Part shown: positions 7,421 through 16,286 of the stretch, piece by piece | Numbering within the stretch: position 1 is the first letter of the stretch | Layout: each line of letters begins with the position of its first letter | DNA from: DASZHC01 sp035938215 | Lineage (GTDB): Bacteria > Verrucomicrobiota > Verrucomicrobiia > Chthoniobacterales > JAFAMB01 | Reading direction: 5' to 3' | NCBI GenBank assembly: GCA_035938215.1 | Contig: DASZHC010000285.1 | Coordinates: 1 to 28,293 of the forward strand | DNA: 28,293 nucleotides | Position numbers and translations under genes: made by a program | Notes under the pieces: model-generated | Databases searched by the model: none | What the model saw: the letters and a program-made list of their open reading frames with translations, nothing else | What the model was told of the DNA's origin: nothing

Positions 7421-9939
7421 GCATCCATCCTGATTGATTCGATGATGTTCGATTTGGTCGCCCGGCTGGCAGGCAACAAACTTGCGAACGCGGCGATGGG
7501 CAAGAGCCAGATTGGGGTAAACAGTAGCTGCTCCCAAGGCATTCGAAGAGGAATACTCCATCCGAAGAAAGCCTTGTTAATGACTTCGGTTAACACCAGG
7601 GATAGCGCCCATCCGCCAAGAAGGCCCACCGACAGCGACGCAATCCCGATTAGCTGCGACTCCGCTATAATAAGGCCACGGACCTGGCTTCGGGTCACGC
7701 CCACCGCACGCAGCATCCCAATCTCACGTTTTCGCTCGTCTACCAAGACCGCAAGATTCAAAACGATCCCTATCACCGCGACGAACACCGCGATTATGCG
7801 AAGCACGTGCGTAATAGCAAAGGTTTGATCAAATAACTCAACGACAGCATGTCGGAGATCACGATTCAAAGAAAACCTGTAGTCTTGAGCGTTCGCATAA
7901 TTTCTTCGGATGCTGTCGGCCACGGCTTCAGCCTTGGTTCCAGGACGCAGATAAAGAGCCACCGAATTCACCCGGGGATCGTGCCAAAACCGCTCGAATG
8001 TGCTCCTCTGCATCAGCATGACGCCAGAATCGCGAGTATAATCATAAAAGACTCCGGCTACGTGAAAGGTACGGATTCCCGCAGGAGTCGCAATTGGAAC
8101 TGAATCTCCCTCCTTAAGTCTTAAGCGCCTGGAAAGCGGCTCCGAAATGGTTACCGCATCCTGTTTGCGGAAAGCCTCATATTTTTCGGCATTTTTCCCG
8201 CCCAGATACTCTGGGATATTGCGTTTCGTCCCAACAACTACCCCTAATGAAATCGGTTCCCGATTCACTAAAACTGTGAGCCTACGATAGGTATCGATCA
8301 TCTCAACTTCCGGCCGGGCTTTGACCGTCAGAATCAGTTCCTCGGGAATAAAGTTCTCGAACCCAATAGTTTCATTCGCCGCAGGCGCGATAAAGAGGTC
8401 GGCGACAAGACGCCTGTCAACCCAGCGATCGATTGTTTTCCGGAACGAGTAGATCATGATCGAAATGCTGATGAGCATTGCCAGCGCCGAAGCCAAAGCT
8501 GCGACCGTGATTGCATGGCGATAAGAGGCCCGGACGAAATTCTGCGAAGCGAGTTGCAGCAAAACGACCGTCTTGAAGATGCGACCAGCCCAAATGCCGC
8601 ACCAATGCGTAATGTGAGGACCAAGGCAACAGAAACCCGCCATCGTCAGAAAGGCGCAAACGAATCCTGCGGGGCGGTAGCCATTCAGGGCGAATTGAGC
8701 AGTCACGAAGGCCAGCAACAAACTCGCGCCGCTCAGCAAAATCCAAATCAAACGAGGCTTCTGGCTCCGTTCGATCAGAAACCCAAGATTTAACGCTCGA
8801 AGCGGAGGAACGTTGGCACCGTCGTTGGCTGGGACTAACGCCCCCAGAATTGCAGTGACCACGCCGAGCAGAAAGACCCAGGAAATCTGCCACACCGGGA
8901 GATACAGATGCTCGATACTGACAAGTACATAAAGATTAGTCACGGTCTTTGAAACGACATGCACTAACACGTTTGCGAGCAACACTCCGCCGGCGCAGCC
9001 GATAGTCGAACCGAGCACCCCGTAAAGCGTTGCTTCGCCGAGAAACAGGAAGCGAATCAGTTGCCTGCTTGCTCCTAGGGTTCGGAGAATCCCTATTTCG
9101 CTCCGCCTCCTCACAACAGAGGCAGTGACCGTGTTGAAGATCAAAAACACACCCACCAACAAAGAAACCATGCTGAGAGCAGTGAGATTCAATTGAAATC
9201 CTGCCAGCATCTGCTCTACCTGCCTGCTGCGCTCTTCGGGAGCCTGGACGAGAACATCCGGAGGCAGCAGCCTTTGGAGTTGATCCCGAACCGGTCCTGG
9301 ATTGGCCGGATCGTTAACTCGAAACAGGACCGTGGTCAGTTTACCTTGCAGTTGGAGCAGCTCCTGGGCCCAACCGATATCCATTACGGCGAACTGGCTT
9401 TCTCCATCTCTCTGCCGCAAGATAAAACGCAGTACAAGCCTGGCTTCGCGTCCATTCACATTGATTCGAAGCGTATCGCCCCGACTCAAATGATGGGCCT
9501 CGGCAAATTGACTGGTAACCGCCACAACTGCACGATCACTGAACCAGGCGTCGCCGTTCGATGATTCTCCGTCGGGCCCATCAATTTTGGAGTTTTCAAA
9601 TGCGCCGTTTGTCAGTGGGTCAACGCCCAAAATGCGAAGATATTCTCCCGGATAGTCCGCAAGAGTCACAAGCCCTTCAACGACCGGGGTTGCCGCAGCA
9701 ACGCCATCGACTTTTTGCAGCGCAGGGAAGAGGGCATCGTCCATCACTCCACTCGTCTCAAGATTTGCCCTTCCCGCAACAACGTCCACGCTCGCCCGGA
9801 AGGCGGATGTTGCGCTTCGGTTTGATATCTGAATCGCGAGATAGACCGCGACACCAAGAGCGATGCTCAGGATGTTTATCGCAGCAAGGACCTTATGTCT
9901 CAACGCATACCGGACGACATGCTCAACGAAAAACCTCAC
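7417..9939 (-). CDS. ABC transporter permease, 10-TM FtsX/MacB-type
   Basis: 840 residues with two FtsX modules. A first TM helix (about 17-37, LAAINILSIALGVAVYLAI) is followed by a long extracytoplasmic MacB-like domain to about 245, then three TM helices with the cytoplasmic signature RRRSEIGILRTLGAS, two central helices (about 400-445), another TM start near 475, a second external domain, and three more TM helices with DERKREIGMLRAVGVTRSQV. This 10-TM plan is that of YbbP/LolC-related permeases that extract or move lipids or lipoproteins rather than pump by alternate access. GTG 9939 overlaps the glnD stop (GTGA). No ATP-binding subunit lies beside it, which is unusual. The AttH-like gene is translationally coupled downstream. 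Confidence 0.92.
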   Translation of the reverse strand: MRFFVEHVVRYALRHKVLAAINILSIALGVAVYLAIQISNRSATSAFRASVDVVAGRANLETSGVMDDALFPALQKVDGVAAATPVVEGLVTLADYPGEYLRILGVDPLTNGAFENSKIDGPDGESSNGDAWFSDRAVVAVTSQFAEAHHLSRGDTLRINVNGREARLVLRFILRQRDGESQFAVMDIGWAQELLQLQGKLTTVLFRVNDPANPGPVRDQLQRLLPPDVLVQAPEERSRQVEQMLAGFQLNLTALSMVSLLVGVFLIFNTVTASVVRRRSEIGILRTLGASRQLIRFLFLGEATLYGVLGSTIGCAGGVLLANVLVHVVSKTVTNLYVLVSIEHLYLPVWQISWVFLLGVVTAILGALVPANDGANVPPLRALNLGFLIERSQKPRLIWILLSGASLLLAFVTAQFALNGYRPAGFVCAFLTMAGFCCLGPHITHWCGIWAGRIFKTVVLLQLASQNFVRASYRHAITVAALASALAMLISISIMIYSFRKTIDRWVDRRLVADLFIAPAANETIGFENFIPEELILTVKARPEVEMIDTYRRLTVLVNREPISLGVVVGTKRNIPEYLGGKNAEKYEAFRKQDAVTISEPLSRRLRLKEGDSVPIATPAGIRTFHVAGVFYDYTRDSGVMLMQRSTFERFWHDPRVNSVALYLRPGTKAEAVADSIRRNYANAQDYRFSLNRDLRHAVVELFDQTFAITHVLRIIAVFVAVIGIVLNLAVLVDERKREIGMLRAVGVTRSQVRGLIIAESQLIGIASLSVGLLGGWALSLVLTEVINKAFFGWSIPLRMPWEQLLFTPIWLLPIAAFASLLPASRATKSNIIESIRMDA

Positions 9940-12692
9940 CTGTTTTTGACGTACTCTCCTCCCGTGGCTGCGGCAAGCAGAGAGCTCTGCAGTGTTTGCA
10001 GAAATCCTTCGTCGGTGATCTTTCGACCGTCCGGATCGGTCACGTAGAAGCTGTCAAAGGCCGCCCCCTTTTCTGTCGCGACACGCGACAGCGCAATATT
10101 GACCCCCGCGCGCGAGAGGCGGAAAAGTACATCGTATAGCAAGCCCAGACGGTCTGCAGTTTGGAGATCGATCACAGTATAGCTGGGATGAATCTGATTA
10201 GATATGACAAGCTTCGTTGGGAAATCCATTCCCAGCGGCAAATGGAACGCCGTACGCTTACGGGCTTTCTCGAGAAGCGGACCAAAGTCGTAATCAATCC
10301 TTTCAAGTGAAGTCTCCAGCACGGATTCGACCAGCTTTTGATCGCGCTCATCGGTGACGGGCCGAAAACTGGTATCGCACACCCTGAAAACTCCTAACAT
10401 CAGATTATCAACGCGGGTGTAAGCATCAGCGCTCAAAATGTTGATCGTCGCCACGGCGAAAGAGCCTGCTATTTTTGCCATCAGCGCAGCTCGATCCCAT
10501 GTACAAATCCAGCATTCACTGTGACCCTGGTCCGGTTTGCTATGCCACCTTACAACCGCCGAAAGGCCTGGAGCAGGATCTCGAAATCTGGACTCGAGAA
10601 AAGTCCGAAACATCCGGAGATGCCCGATGATTTCATTGATCTGATGACTTTGAAAATAGCGATCCGGCATCGAATGAAAATGAACCTCGATTTCCTCTTC
10701 GAAATCTTTGGCCATTTTCTTGGTAACAGCTTCCTGCAGGTCATTCCTTTCAATTCTCCGTTCGGCGAAGTACTTTCGGCCATCATGGAGATAACTGGAC
10801 GTAGCGTGATGGAGATGCCAGACCAGTGTTTCCTTCCAATCCGACCAATTTTGGCCACCCGTTCCCTGCCCATCTGCAAGGGTCAATAGCATTAGCGCAT
10901 CAAGATTTTCAGGGCTTCGCACAATTTCTGCAAAATCGGCGATCGTCGCTGGATCTTCCAAATTTCGGCGCTGCGCTATCTTGGAAAGCGTCAAGTGATG
11001 ATCAACCAGCAAGATTAGCTTTCGCCTGCGCTCCGGGGATAACTGGAGGCGCGCCGCGACCTTTTGCGCACTCAGAGCGCTGGCCTCTGAGTGATGGCGC
11101 GCCCCTGAAGCTTTGCCGGTGTCATGAAGCAGAAGCGCGAGATAAAGCACATAGGGATCTTCAAGATTTCGGAAGAGCGTTTTGTACTGCGCAAGCTTCG
11201 GATCCTCAGTATCTATCAGCAGATCAAGCTTCTCAATACAGACCAGCGTATGCTCGTCAGCCGTGTACCGGTGAAAGAACTCATGTTGCACCAGGCAAGT
11301 CAAATCGCCAAACTCCGGAAGATATCTACCCAGAAAATCAACCTCGTGCATCATTCGTAGAATATGGCCGACTTGGCCCTTGCGTGATAAAATCGCCTGG
11401 AATGTTTCACGAGCCGCGCGAGCGTACTGGAAGGTGCGATTCACCAAGCGTGTCCTGCGCCGGATCAGCTGTTGAAGATCTGAACTGAGTTCCATCTCAC
11501 GCTGCTGCGCGTACAGGAAGACGCGCATCAGGCGAAATGGGTCTTCATGAAAAATCTCCCGATTCTCAAAATAGATCAGTCTCTCATGGCTGTAAAACCC
11601 GTCAAAATGCTCGGTCTTGAGTTTTCGGTTCGCTAGAAAACCGAATACCGGTTTTTCCTCTTTCTCTGTAATTGCCGGCAAAAGGAATTGCTCAGTGACC
11701 CGTTTTGTCGTCAGATAGATCGTGCGCGCGTGCTGGTAGTAGTCGCGCATGAAAGTTTCGCTTCTGCGCAAGACATTCTTCTGGGGATAATTCAGTCTGC
11801 CGGCGATCTGGCCCTGAAAAAAGAGCGTCAAAACATCGGAGGGACGCTTGCTCAGGTAGTTAAGATCGGTGCGCACCCGCAGAAGAAAGTCGTACGCACG
11901 ATCAATCACGCGGCAATCGCTTTCGCTGATGTATTTACGTTCCACCAGCTTCGAGGTACTCATAACACCTTCTCGAAAGAAACAGATCCACTGCATGTTA
12001 TGATAGTCACGCAGCCCGCCGCATCCGTTTTTAACATTCGGTTCCTGCATGAAAACTGAACCCCCGTATTTGCGATGGCGTTCGTCCTGATTTTCCACAC
12101 GCCATTCCAAATAACTCTTCACCTGCCCCCTGACGCATCGTTCAAAAAAATCGCGCCTGAACTTCGAATGCAAACGATGATCCCCGGCAAGAAATCGAGA
12201 CTCCAGGAGGGAGGTTTTGGTCACTACGTCGGAATTTGCCAGCTGGATCGCATCGTTAATAGAGCGCGTTGAGTGCCCCACCTTGAACCCCACATCCCAC
12301 AGCATGTACAGGATCTGTTCGACAATCTCTGTAATCTCAGCTGCAAGGCGATGGCTATCGTGCAGGAACAGGATATCGACATCGCTATAGGGATTCAGTT
12401 CTGCTCGGCCGAAACCGCCAATTGCAAGCAAGGCTACCGGCGGCGTGCGCTCCGCGAATGCGGATCCCTCTAACGCGCCGTCAAACAAGTGACGTAGAAT
12501 TACGTCCAGCAAAGCCGCGCGATCTCGGACAATCTCCAGACCGCTCGCTCCAGAAGAATGCTTCAACCGGATGCGGTGCTCTTCGATCTTTAGGAACTTC
12601 TTGTAGAGATCCAGCCGTTCTCTCAAGCGCTTGCTTCCCTCAGATGTCAGCTCTCGTTCGGCGTGCGCGAGGATTTTCTCAAGATGCTGCAT
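9936..12692 (-). CDS. glnD: PII uridylyltransferase / uridylyl-removing enzyme GlnD
   Basis: About 918 residues, close to the usual 850-950. The order is complete: nucleotidyltransferase site GGFGRAELNPYSDVDILFLH (about 92-111; Asp104 and Asp106 bind metal), the PNVKNGCGGLRD linker, the conserved FHRYTADEHTL, an HD domain (LLLHDTGKA, His-Asp near 523-524) for deuridylylation, and two C-terminal ACT domains that sense glutamine (the last holds DRLGLLYDVLFRL). It modifies the PII protein in response to nitrogen status; no glnB, amtB or glnA is in the window. ATG 12692 is used; the frame also opens at GTG 12713, seven residues earlier, and neither has a convincing ribosome-binding site. The permease gene overlaps its stop by 4 nt. 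Confidence 0.95.
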   Translation of the reverse strand: MQHLEKILAHAERELTSEGSKRLRERLDLYKKFLKIEEHRIRLKHSSGASGLEIVRDRAALLDVILRHLFDGALEGSAFAERTPPVALLAIGGFGRAELNPYSDVDILFLHDSHRLAAEITEIVEQILYMLWDVGFKVGHSTRSINDAIQLANSDVVTKTSLLESRFLAGDHRLHSKFRRDFFERCVRGQVKSYLEWRVENQDERHRKYGGSVFMQEPNVKNGCGGLRDYHNMQWICFFREGVMSTSKLVERKYISESDCRVIDRAYDFLLRVRTDLNYLSKRPSDVLTLFFQGQIAGRLNYPQKNVLRRSETFMRDYYQHARTIYLTTKRVTEQFLLPAITEKEEKPVFGFLANRKLKTEHFDGFYSHERLIYFENREIFHEDPFRLMRVFLYAQQREMELSSDLQQLIRRRTRLVNRTFQYARAARETFQAILSRKGQVGHILRMMHEVDFLGRYLPEFGDLTCLVQHEFFHRYTADEHTLVCIEKLDLLIDTEDPKLAQYKTLFRNLEDPYVLYLALLLHDTGKASGARHHSEASALSAQKVAARLQLSPERRRKLILLVDHHLTLSKIAQRRNLEDPATIADFAEIVRSPENLDALMLLTLADGQGTGGQNWSDWKETLVWHLHHATSSYLHDGRKYFAERRIERNDLQEAVTKKMAKDFEEEIEVHFHSMPDRYFQSHQINEIIGHLRMFRTFLESRFRDPAPGLSAVVRWHSKPDQGHSECWICTWDRAALMAKIAGSFAVATINILSADAYTRVDNLMLGVFRVCDTSFRPVTDERDQKLVESVLETSLERIDYDFGPLLEKARKRTAFHLPLGMDFPTKLVISNQIHPSYTVIDLQTADRLGLLYDVLFRLSRAGVNIALSRVATEKGAAFDSFYVTDPDGRKITDEGFLQTLQSSLLAAATGGEYVKNR

Positions 12693-12843
12693 TCGGGAGA
12701 AACGAAAATACACAAAATCAATGCGATTGCATGAATTTTCCCCTCGCGCGGACGCAGAGCAGCCGAAGCTTCATCCTTCGCTCCGTTTTCTCGCAACCAG
12801 GCATCTGAGGAACTGGTGGTGGAAGCGCTTGATGGGCAAAGAG

Positions 12844-13443
12844 TTAGGCGTTCAGTGATGGAGCTTGATTTTTGATTAAAACAGGACCAGCCGCAGGTAT
12901 TTGTGAACGCTGACGCGGCTGCGTCCCAGACCAGGGAGTGTAAGGGTATTGAGATCGCACTGGGAGCAACTCGGACGAGGCTTCGAAAGCAGGCCAACCG
13001 GCTTCGATCGGATCGGCGCACTGAGTGTATAACTGGGCCTCAAGCAGATTTGCCCAGGACCGCATGTATGCAACTGCGTCCTGACGTTGATTCCTTTCCA
13101 AATAACGAAAACCGCCCGGCAAATTTCGCAAGACCTCCCCATCGCTAAGATCCTCGAGATTGCGCAGATCGGTTGCATTGAGACCAAGCTCGAAGAGTGC
13201 ATCCACGACGCGGTCAAGCAAAGCGCCGGTCTGTGGACAGAAATCCTCCGGAATTTCGCTCCACTCGGCGAGCCTGCAGAACGCGCTTCGGTGGATCTGA
13301 ACAGCGGTAAACCGGGTAGCCGTTTGAGCGAGGTGGCCGCAATTGCATTTGCCAAAATGGCTCCATTGATATTCTGCACCCGTTTCAATCCGATCAGCTG
13401 TTTCCCTTAAGATTTGCACAAGCGCTAGGTTTGGTGTTGCCAC
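12844..13443 (-). CDS. unknown protein with CNCGH motif
   Basis: 199 residues with no family I can name. The N-terminal third has a helix ALVQILRETADRIETG, a Tyr/Trp-rich YQWSHFG, and then KCNCGHLAQ (Cys53, Cys55, His57), which looks like a metal- or redox-binding site. A second Cys/Pro segment (FCRLAEW, IPEDFCPQTG) follows, then predicted helices and LRNLEDLSDGEVL and AVAYMRSWANLLEAQL. I recall similar CNCGH proteins as conserved hypotheticals in Bacteroidetes and Verrucomicrobia, without a known role. The proline-rich last 40 residues look disordered. GTG 13443 follows AAGGGC closely. It lies 43 bp after the valS stop on the same strand and may be read through from it. Confidence 0.75.
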   Translation of the reverse strand: MATPNLALVQILRETADRIETGAEYQWSHFGKCNCGHLAQTATRFTAVQIHRSAFCRLAEWSEIPEDFCPQTGALLDRVVDALFELGLNATDLRNLEDLSDGEVLRNLPGGFRYLERNQRQDAVAYMRSWANLLEAQLYTQCADPIEAGWPAFEASSELLPVRSQYPYTPWSGTQPRQRSQIPAAGPVLIKNQAPSLNA

Positions 13444-13462
13444 GCCCTTAGCGTACTCAAAT

Positions 13463-13478
13463 TTGCCGCTCCCGGCAA
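13463..13478 (-). terminator. small hairpin after valS
   Basis: Nine nt after the valS stop, TTGCCG and CGGCAA form a 6-bp stem around a GGAG loop, followed on the minus strand by ATTTGAG. This looks like a weak intrinsic terminator or attenuator because the T run is poor. It lies just before the CNCGH gene start. Confidence 0.4.
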
Positions 13479-13486
13479 TGCTTCAT

Positions 13487-16075
13487 CTATCGATCCGTTC
13501 GCTCCCTGAGCTGTTCCAGTTTTCTTAAAAAATTTATCTCACGCTGACGATGCTCTGCGACGACTGCAGATGGCGCCCGCTGAACAAAACTTTTGTTTGC
13601 AAGCTTGGCCTGCACCGTGGCCAGTTCCGCCTCCAGCTTCGCTATTTCCTTAGCTATTCGTTCTCTCTCCGCCGCCAGATCGACTAGTCCCTCAATCGGC
13701 ATGAAAACCTGACCCAGCGGCGTAAGGGCAAACGGAATCCCATGCCCGGCATCAAAGTCTGGGTCAACTTCGAAAGGGCCGGCGTTCACCAGGCGGGCGA
13801 AAACGCTGAAGTCGTTTTGAGTAGGAGCCTTAAGGACAATGCGCACCTTCTTGCTGGAGGGAATTCGATACTCGGCTCTTAGATTCCGAACGATCGTCGT
13901 CGCCTCATAGATCTGCTTTGCGAGCATGATCTCGGACGGAACCAGCAGACGGTTATCGGCGCGAAGGTTACCCAGGTCGGCAAATTGTATGCTGCCGCTG
14001 CCAAAACCCATTCGACGCCAGAGTTCTTCGGTGATATGCGGCATGAACGGATGCAGCAATTTCAGCACGCGGCCTAATACAAAATCCAAGACCCTTAGGC
14101 AGTTGTCGACGATCGCGGCATCGGAGCTTTGCAGTTCCGTTTTGGCCGCCTCCACGTACCAGTCGCAGAAATCGCTCCAGAAGAATTCATAAAGCGATTG
14201 CGCTACTTCCGTGAACGCGTAGTTCGCATAACCGTTTTCCACGCGCTCGACCGTCCGATTCAGACAGTCCAGCACACATGCCGAAAATGCGCTTATTTTC
14301 TCCGGCAACACTCCTTCGACAAGCGGACCTTGAAGCTGTCGAAAACGGCACGCGTTCCAAAGCTTGTTTGCAAAGTTTCTGCCTTCTTCAATCTGTTTCT
14401 CGTCGAAGCGAATATCCTGGCCCTGGGGTGCGATTCGCATCAGCCCGAATCGCAATCCATCGGCTCCATATCTGGCAATCAAATCAAGTGGGTCCGGAGA
14501 ATTTCCGAGGCTCTTGGACATCTTCCGTCCCTGCAAGTCACGAATAAGCCCTGTGAAAAATACATTCTCAAACGGAATCTTGCCCTGATATTCAAAGCTC
14601 GCCATGATCATACGTGCGACCCAAAAAAAGATGATGTCCGGCGCGGTCACAAGATCCTGGGTCGGATAAAACTTTTTTCGGGTTGGCTCGTCCATGGTCG
14701 CAAAAGGCCATAGCCAGGACGAAAACCAGGTATCGAGAACATCTTCATCCTGGTCCCAATTTTCCGGATCCGCAGGCGGATCGATATCCACATGAACCCG
14801 GTCAGGATCATTCTTATGGTACCAGACCGGAATTCTATGGCCCCACCACAACTGGCGGCTGATACACCAATCCTGAATATTCTCGATCCAGTGCTCAAAT
14901 GTCTTGATCCAGCGATCCGGTCGGAAGCGTGTCTGTGAACTGGAGACCGCTTCGATAGTTTCCCTGATGCGCGGATATCTCAGGAACCATTGCTCACTCA
15001 ATCGCGGTTCGATGGGGACGTTGCCGCGTTCGCTGTACCCGACGTTGTTCTGATAAGCTTCCTCTCGAACCAACAGCCCGAGTTCGCCCAACTTCTCCGC
15101 CGCGCGCTTGCGGGCTTCGAAGCGATCCAGCCCGACGAATTCTTCTCCGGCTAGTGTGTTCATGGTGCCGTCAGGATTCAACACGTCAACGATTTTGAGT
15201 CCGTGACGCTGGCCAATCTGAAAGTCCAATTTGTCATGCGCCGGAGTGACCTTTAGCACTCCCGTGCCGAACTCCGTATCAATCGCCTCATCGGCCACGA
15301 TGGGGATCTTTGCGCGAGGAAATGGTCTCCAACAATGCTTGCCTATAAACGAGCTGTAGCGGGAATCGCTTGGGTTGACTGCAACCCCAGTGTCTCCCAT
15401 CAGCGTCTCGGGCCGGGTCGTGGCAATCTCCAGGAATGTTCCAGGATTCTCGACGACTTCATATCGCATGAAGTACAAAACTCCGGCCGTTGACACCGGA
15501 ATCACCTCCTCGTCAGACAAAGCTGTCTGGTAGAGCGGATCCCAGTTTACCATGCGTCGGCCGCGATAAATGTATCCCTTACGATACAGATCAACAAACG
15601 TCTCCTGCACGATTCGGCTATACCCGGGATCCATCGTAAACCGCTCGCGAGACCAATCACAGGAGCATCCCAGCTTCTTGAGTTGGTCAATGATGATCCC
15701 GCCATACTTCTCTTTCCACTTCCAGACCTCCTGGACGAAGCCGTCTCGCCCAAGATCATGCTTTGTGTTTCCTTCGGCCCGAAGCCGCTTTTCGACGACG
15801 TTTTGCGTTGCTATCCCGGCGTGGTCCGTACCAGGCAGCCAAAGGACTTCTTTCCCCTGCATTCGAGCGCGACGCGCCAGAACATCCTGGATCGTGTTAT
15901 TCAGTACATGACCCATCGTAAGTACTCCGGTTACATTCGGCGGGGGAATGACGATGGAATAGCTTGGCTTTCGGGAGTCTGGATCAGCCTGGAAGCATTT
16001 TTCTTCCAACCAGATACGATACCATTTCTCTTCTACCGACTTCGGTTCGTAGGCGGTCGAAATCTCGGCGCTCAT
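13487..16075 (-). CDS. valS: valyl-tRNA synthetase
   Basis: 862 residues of a class I aminoacyl-tRNA synthetase that charges tRNA-Val. It contains PPPNVTGVLTMGHVLNNTIQD with the HIGH-type HVLN (His56-Asn59), the WLPGTDHAGIATQ block diagnostic for ValRS, the CP1 editing domain (TTRPETLMGDTGVAVNP, GTGVLKVTPAHD), ISRQLWWGHRIPVWY, GRKMSKSLGN (KMSKS loop), an anticodon-binding helical domain, and the ValRS-specific C-terminal coiled coil (LAAERERIAKEIAKLEAEL). The frame opens earlier at TTG 16132, inside a repeat arm, but the family N-terminus begins at ATG 16075 (MSAEISTAYEPKSVEEKWY). Its leader contains a long inverted repeat (16114-16218). Confidence 0.97.
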   Translation of the reverse strand: MSAEISTAYEPKSVEEKWYRIWLEEKCFQADPDSRKPSYSIVIPPPNVTGVLTMGHVLNNTIQDVLARRARMQGKEVLWLPGTDHAGIATQNVVEKRLRAEGNTKHDLGRDGFVQEVWKWKEKYGGIIIDQLKKLGCSCDWSRERFTMDPGYSRIVQETFVDLYRKGYIYRGRRMVNWDPLYQTALSDEEVIPVSTAGVLYFMRYEVVENPGTFLEIATTRPETLMGDTGVAVNPSDSRYSSFIGKHCWRPFPRAKIPIVADEAIDTEFGTGVLKVTPAHDKLDFQIGQRHGLKIVDVLNPDGTMNTLAGEEFVGLDRFEARKRAAEKLGELGLLVREEAYQNNVGYSERGNVPIEPRLSEQWFLRYPRIRETIEAVSSSQTRFRPDRWIKTFEHWIENIQDWCISRQLWWGHRIPVWYHKNDPDRVHVDIDPPADPENWDQDEDVLDTWFSSWLWPFATMDEPTRKKFYPTQDLVTAPDIIFFWVARMIMASFEYQGKIPFENVFFTGLIRDLQGRKMSKSLGNSPDPLDLIARYGADGLRFGLMRIAPQGQDIRFDEKQIEEGRNFANKLWNACRFRQLQGPLVEGVLPEKISAFSACVLDCLNRTVERVENGYANYAFTEVAQSLYEFFWSDFCDWYVEAAKTELQSSDAAIVDNCLRVLDFVLGRVLKLLHPFMPHITEELWRRMGFGSGSIQFADLGNLRADNRLLVPSEIMLAKQIYEATTIVRNLRAEYRIPSSKKVRIVLKAPTQNDFSVFARLVNAGPFEVDPDFDAGHGIPFALTPLGQVFMPIEGLVDLAAERERIAKEIAKLEAELATVQAKLANKSFVQRAPSAVVAEHRQREINFLRKLEQLRERTDR

Positions 16076-16113
16076 GGGAAGCGGAATCTGATGCGTACCG
16101 AACCAAGACGCAA

Positions 16114-16218
16114 TAGAATCCTTGAAAAGCAAAACCGCCGAATGATTAGAATGATAAATGTGCGGAAACAGAAGAAACTTGACTCATCTGCAATCAGTTT
16201 TGCTTTTCAAGGATTCTA
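16114..16218. repeat. 22-bp perfect inverted repeat in the valS leader (GCTTTTCAAGGATTCTA family)
   Basis: Arms 16114-16135 (TAGAATCCTTGAAAAGCAAA then AC) and 16197-16218 are exact reverse complements around a 61-nt spacer. The right arm, extended to 16185, matches 21009-21041 at the dnaJ-rsmE junction with two mismatches. The structure lies 38 nt before the valS ATG and would fold in its transcript. The right arm overlaps the edge of the palindrome at 16215-16271. Confidence 0.85.
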
Positions 16219-16271
16219 GTGTGCCGTCTCGCATATAATGGACACCATTATATGCGAGACGGCGCACTAGA
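16215..16271. mobile_element. 57-bp palindrome made of two back-to-back terminal repeats
   Basis: Two 27-nt arms (16215-16241 and 16245-16271) are reverse complements with one mismatch around a 3-nt centre. Each arm reads TCTAGTG, then GTCTCGCATATAATGG. CTAG stands at both outer edges, as expected for an insertion into TA within CTAG (the IS630/Tc1 habit). It looks like an internally deleted version of the 25419-25696 element, with only the ends left. It lies between the HNH and valS genes. Confidence 0.8.
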
Positions 16272-16286
16272 CTGACGAAAGGAAGG

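Noticed and set aside
10826..11488. 220-codon plus-strand frame
   Set aside because: Antisense to the HD and central parts of glnD; composition is unlike a protein and no motif is seen.
16229..16257. TATAAT boxes in the palindrome as promoters for valS or HNH
   Set aside because: The -10 match is perfect, but no -35-like hexamer lies 16-18 bp upstream on either strand and there is no TG extension; every element end carries the same box.
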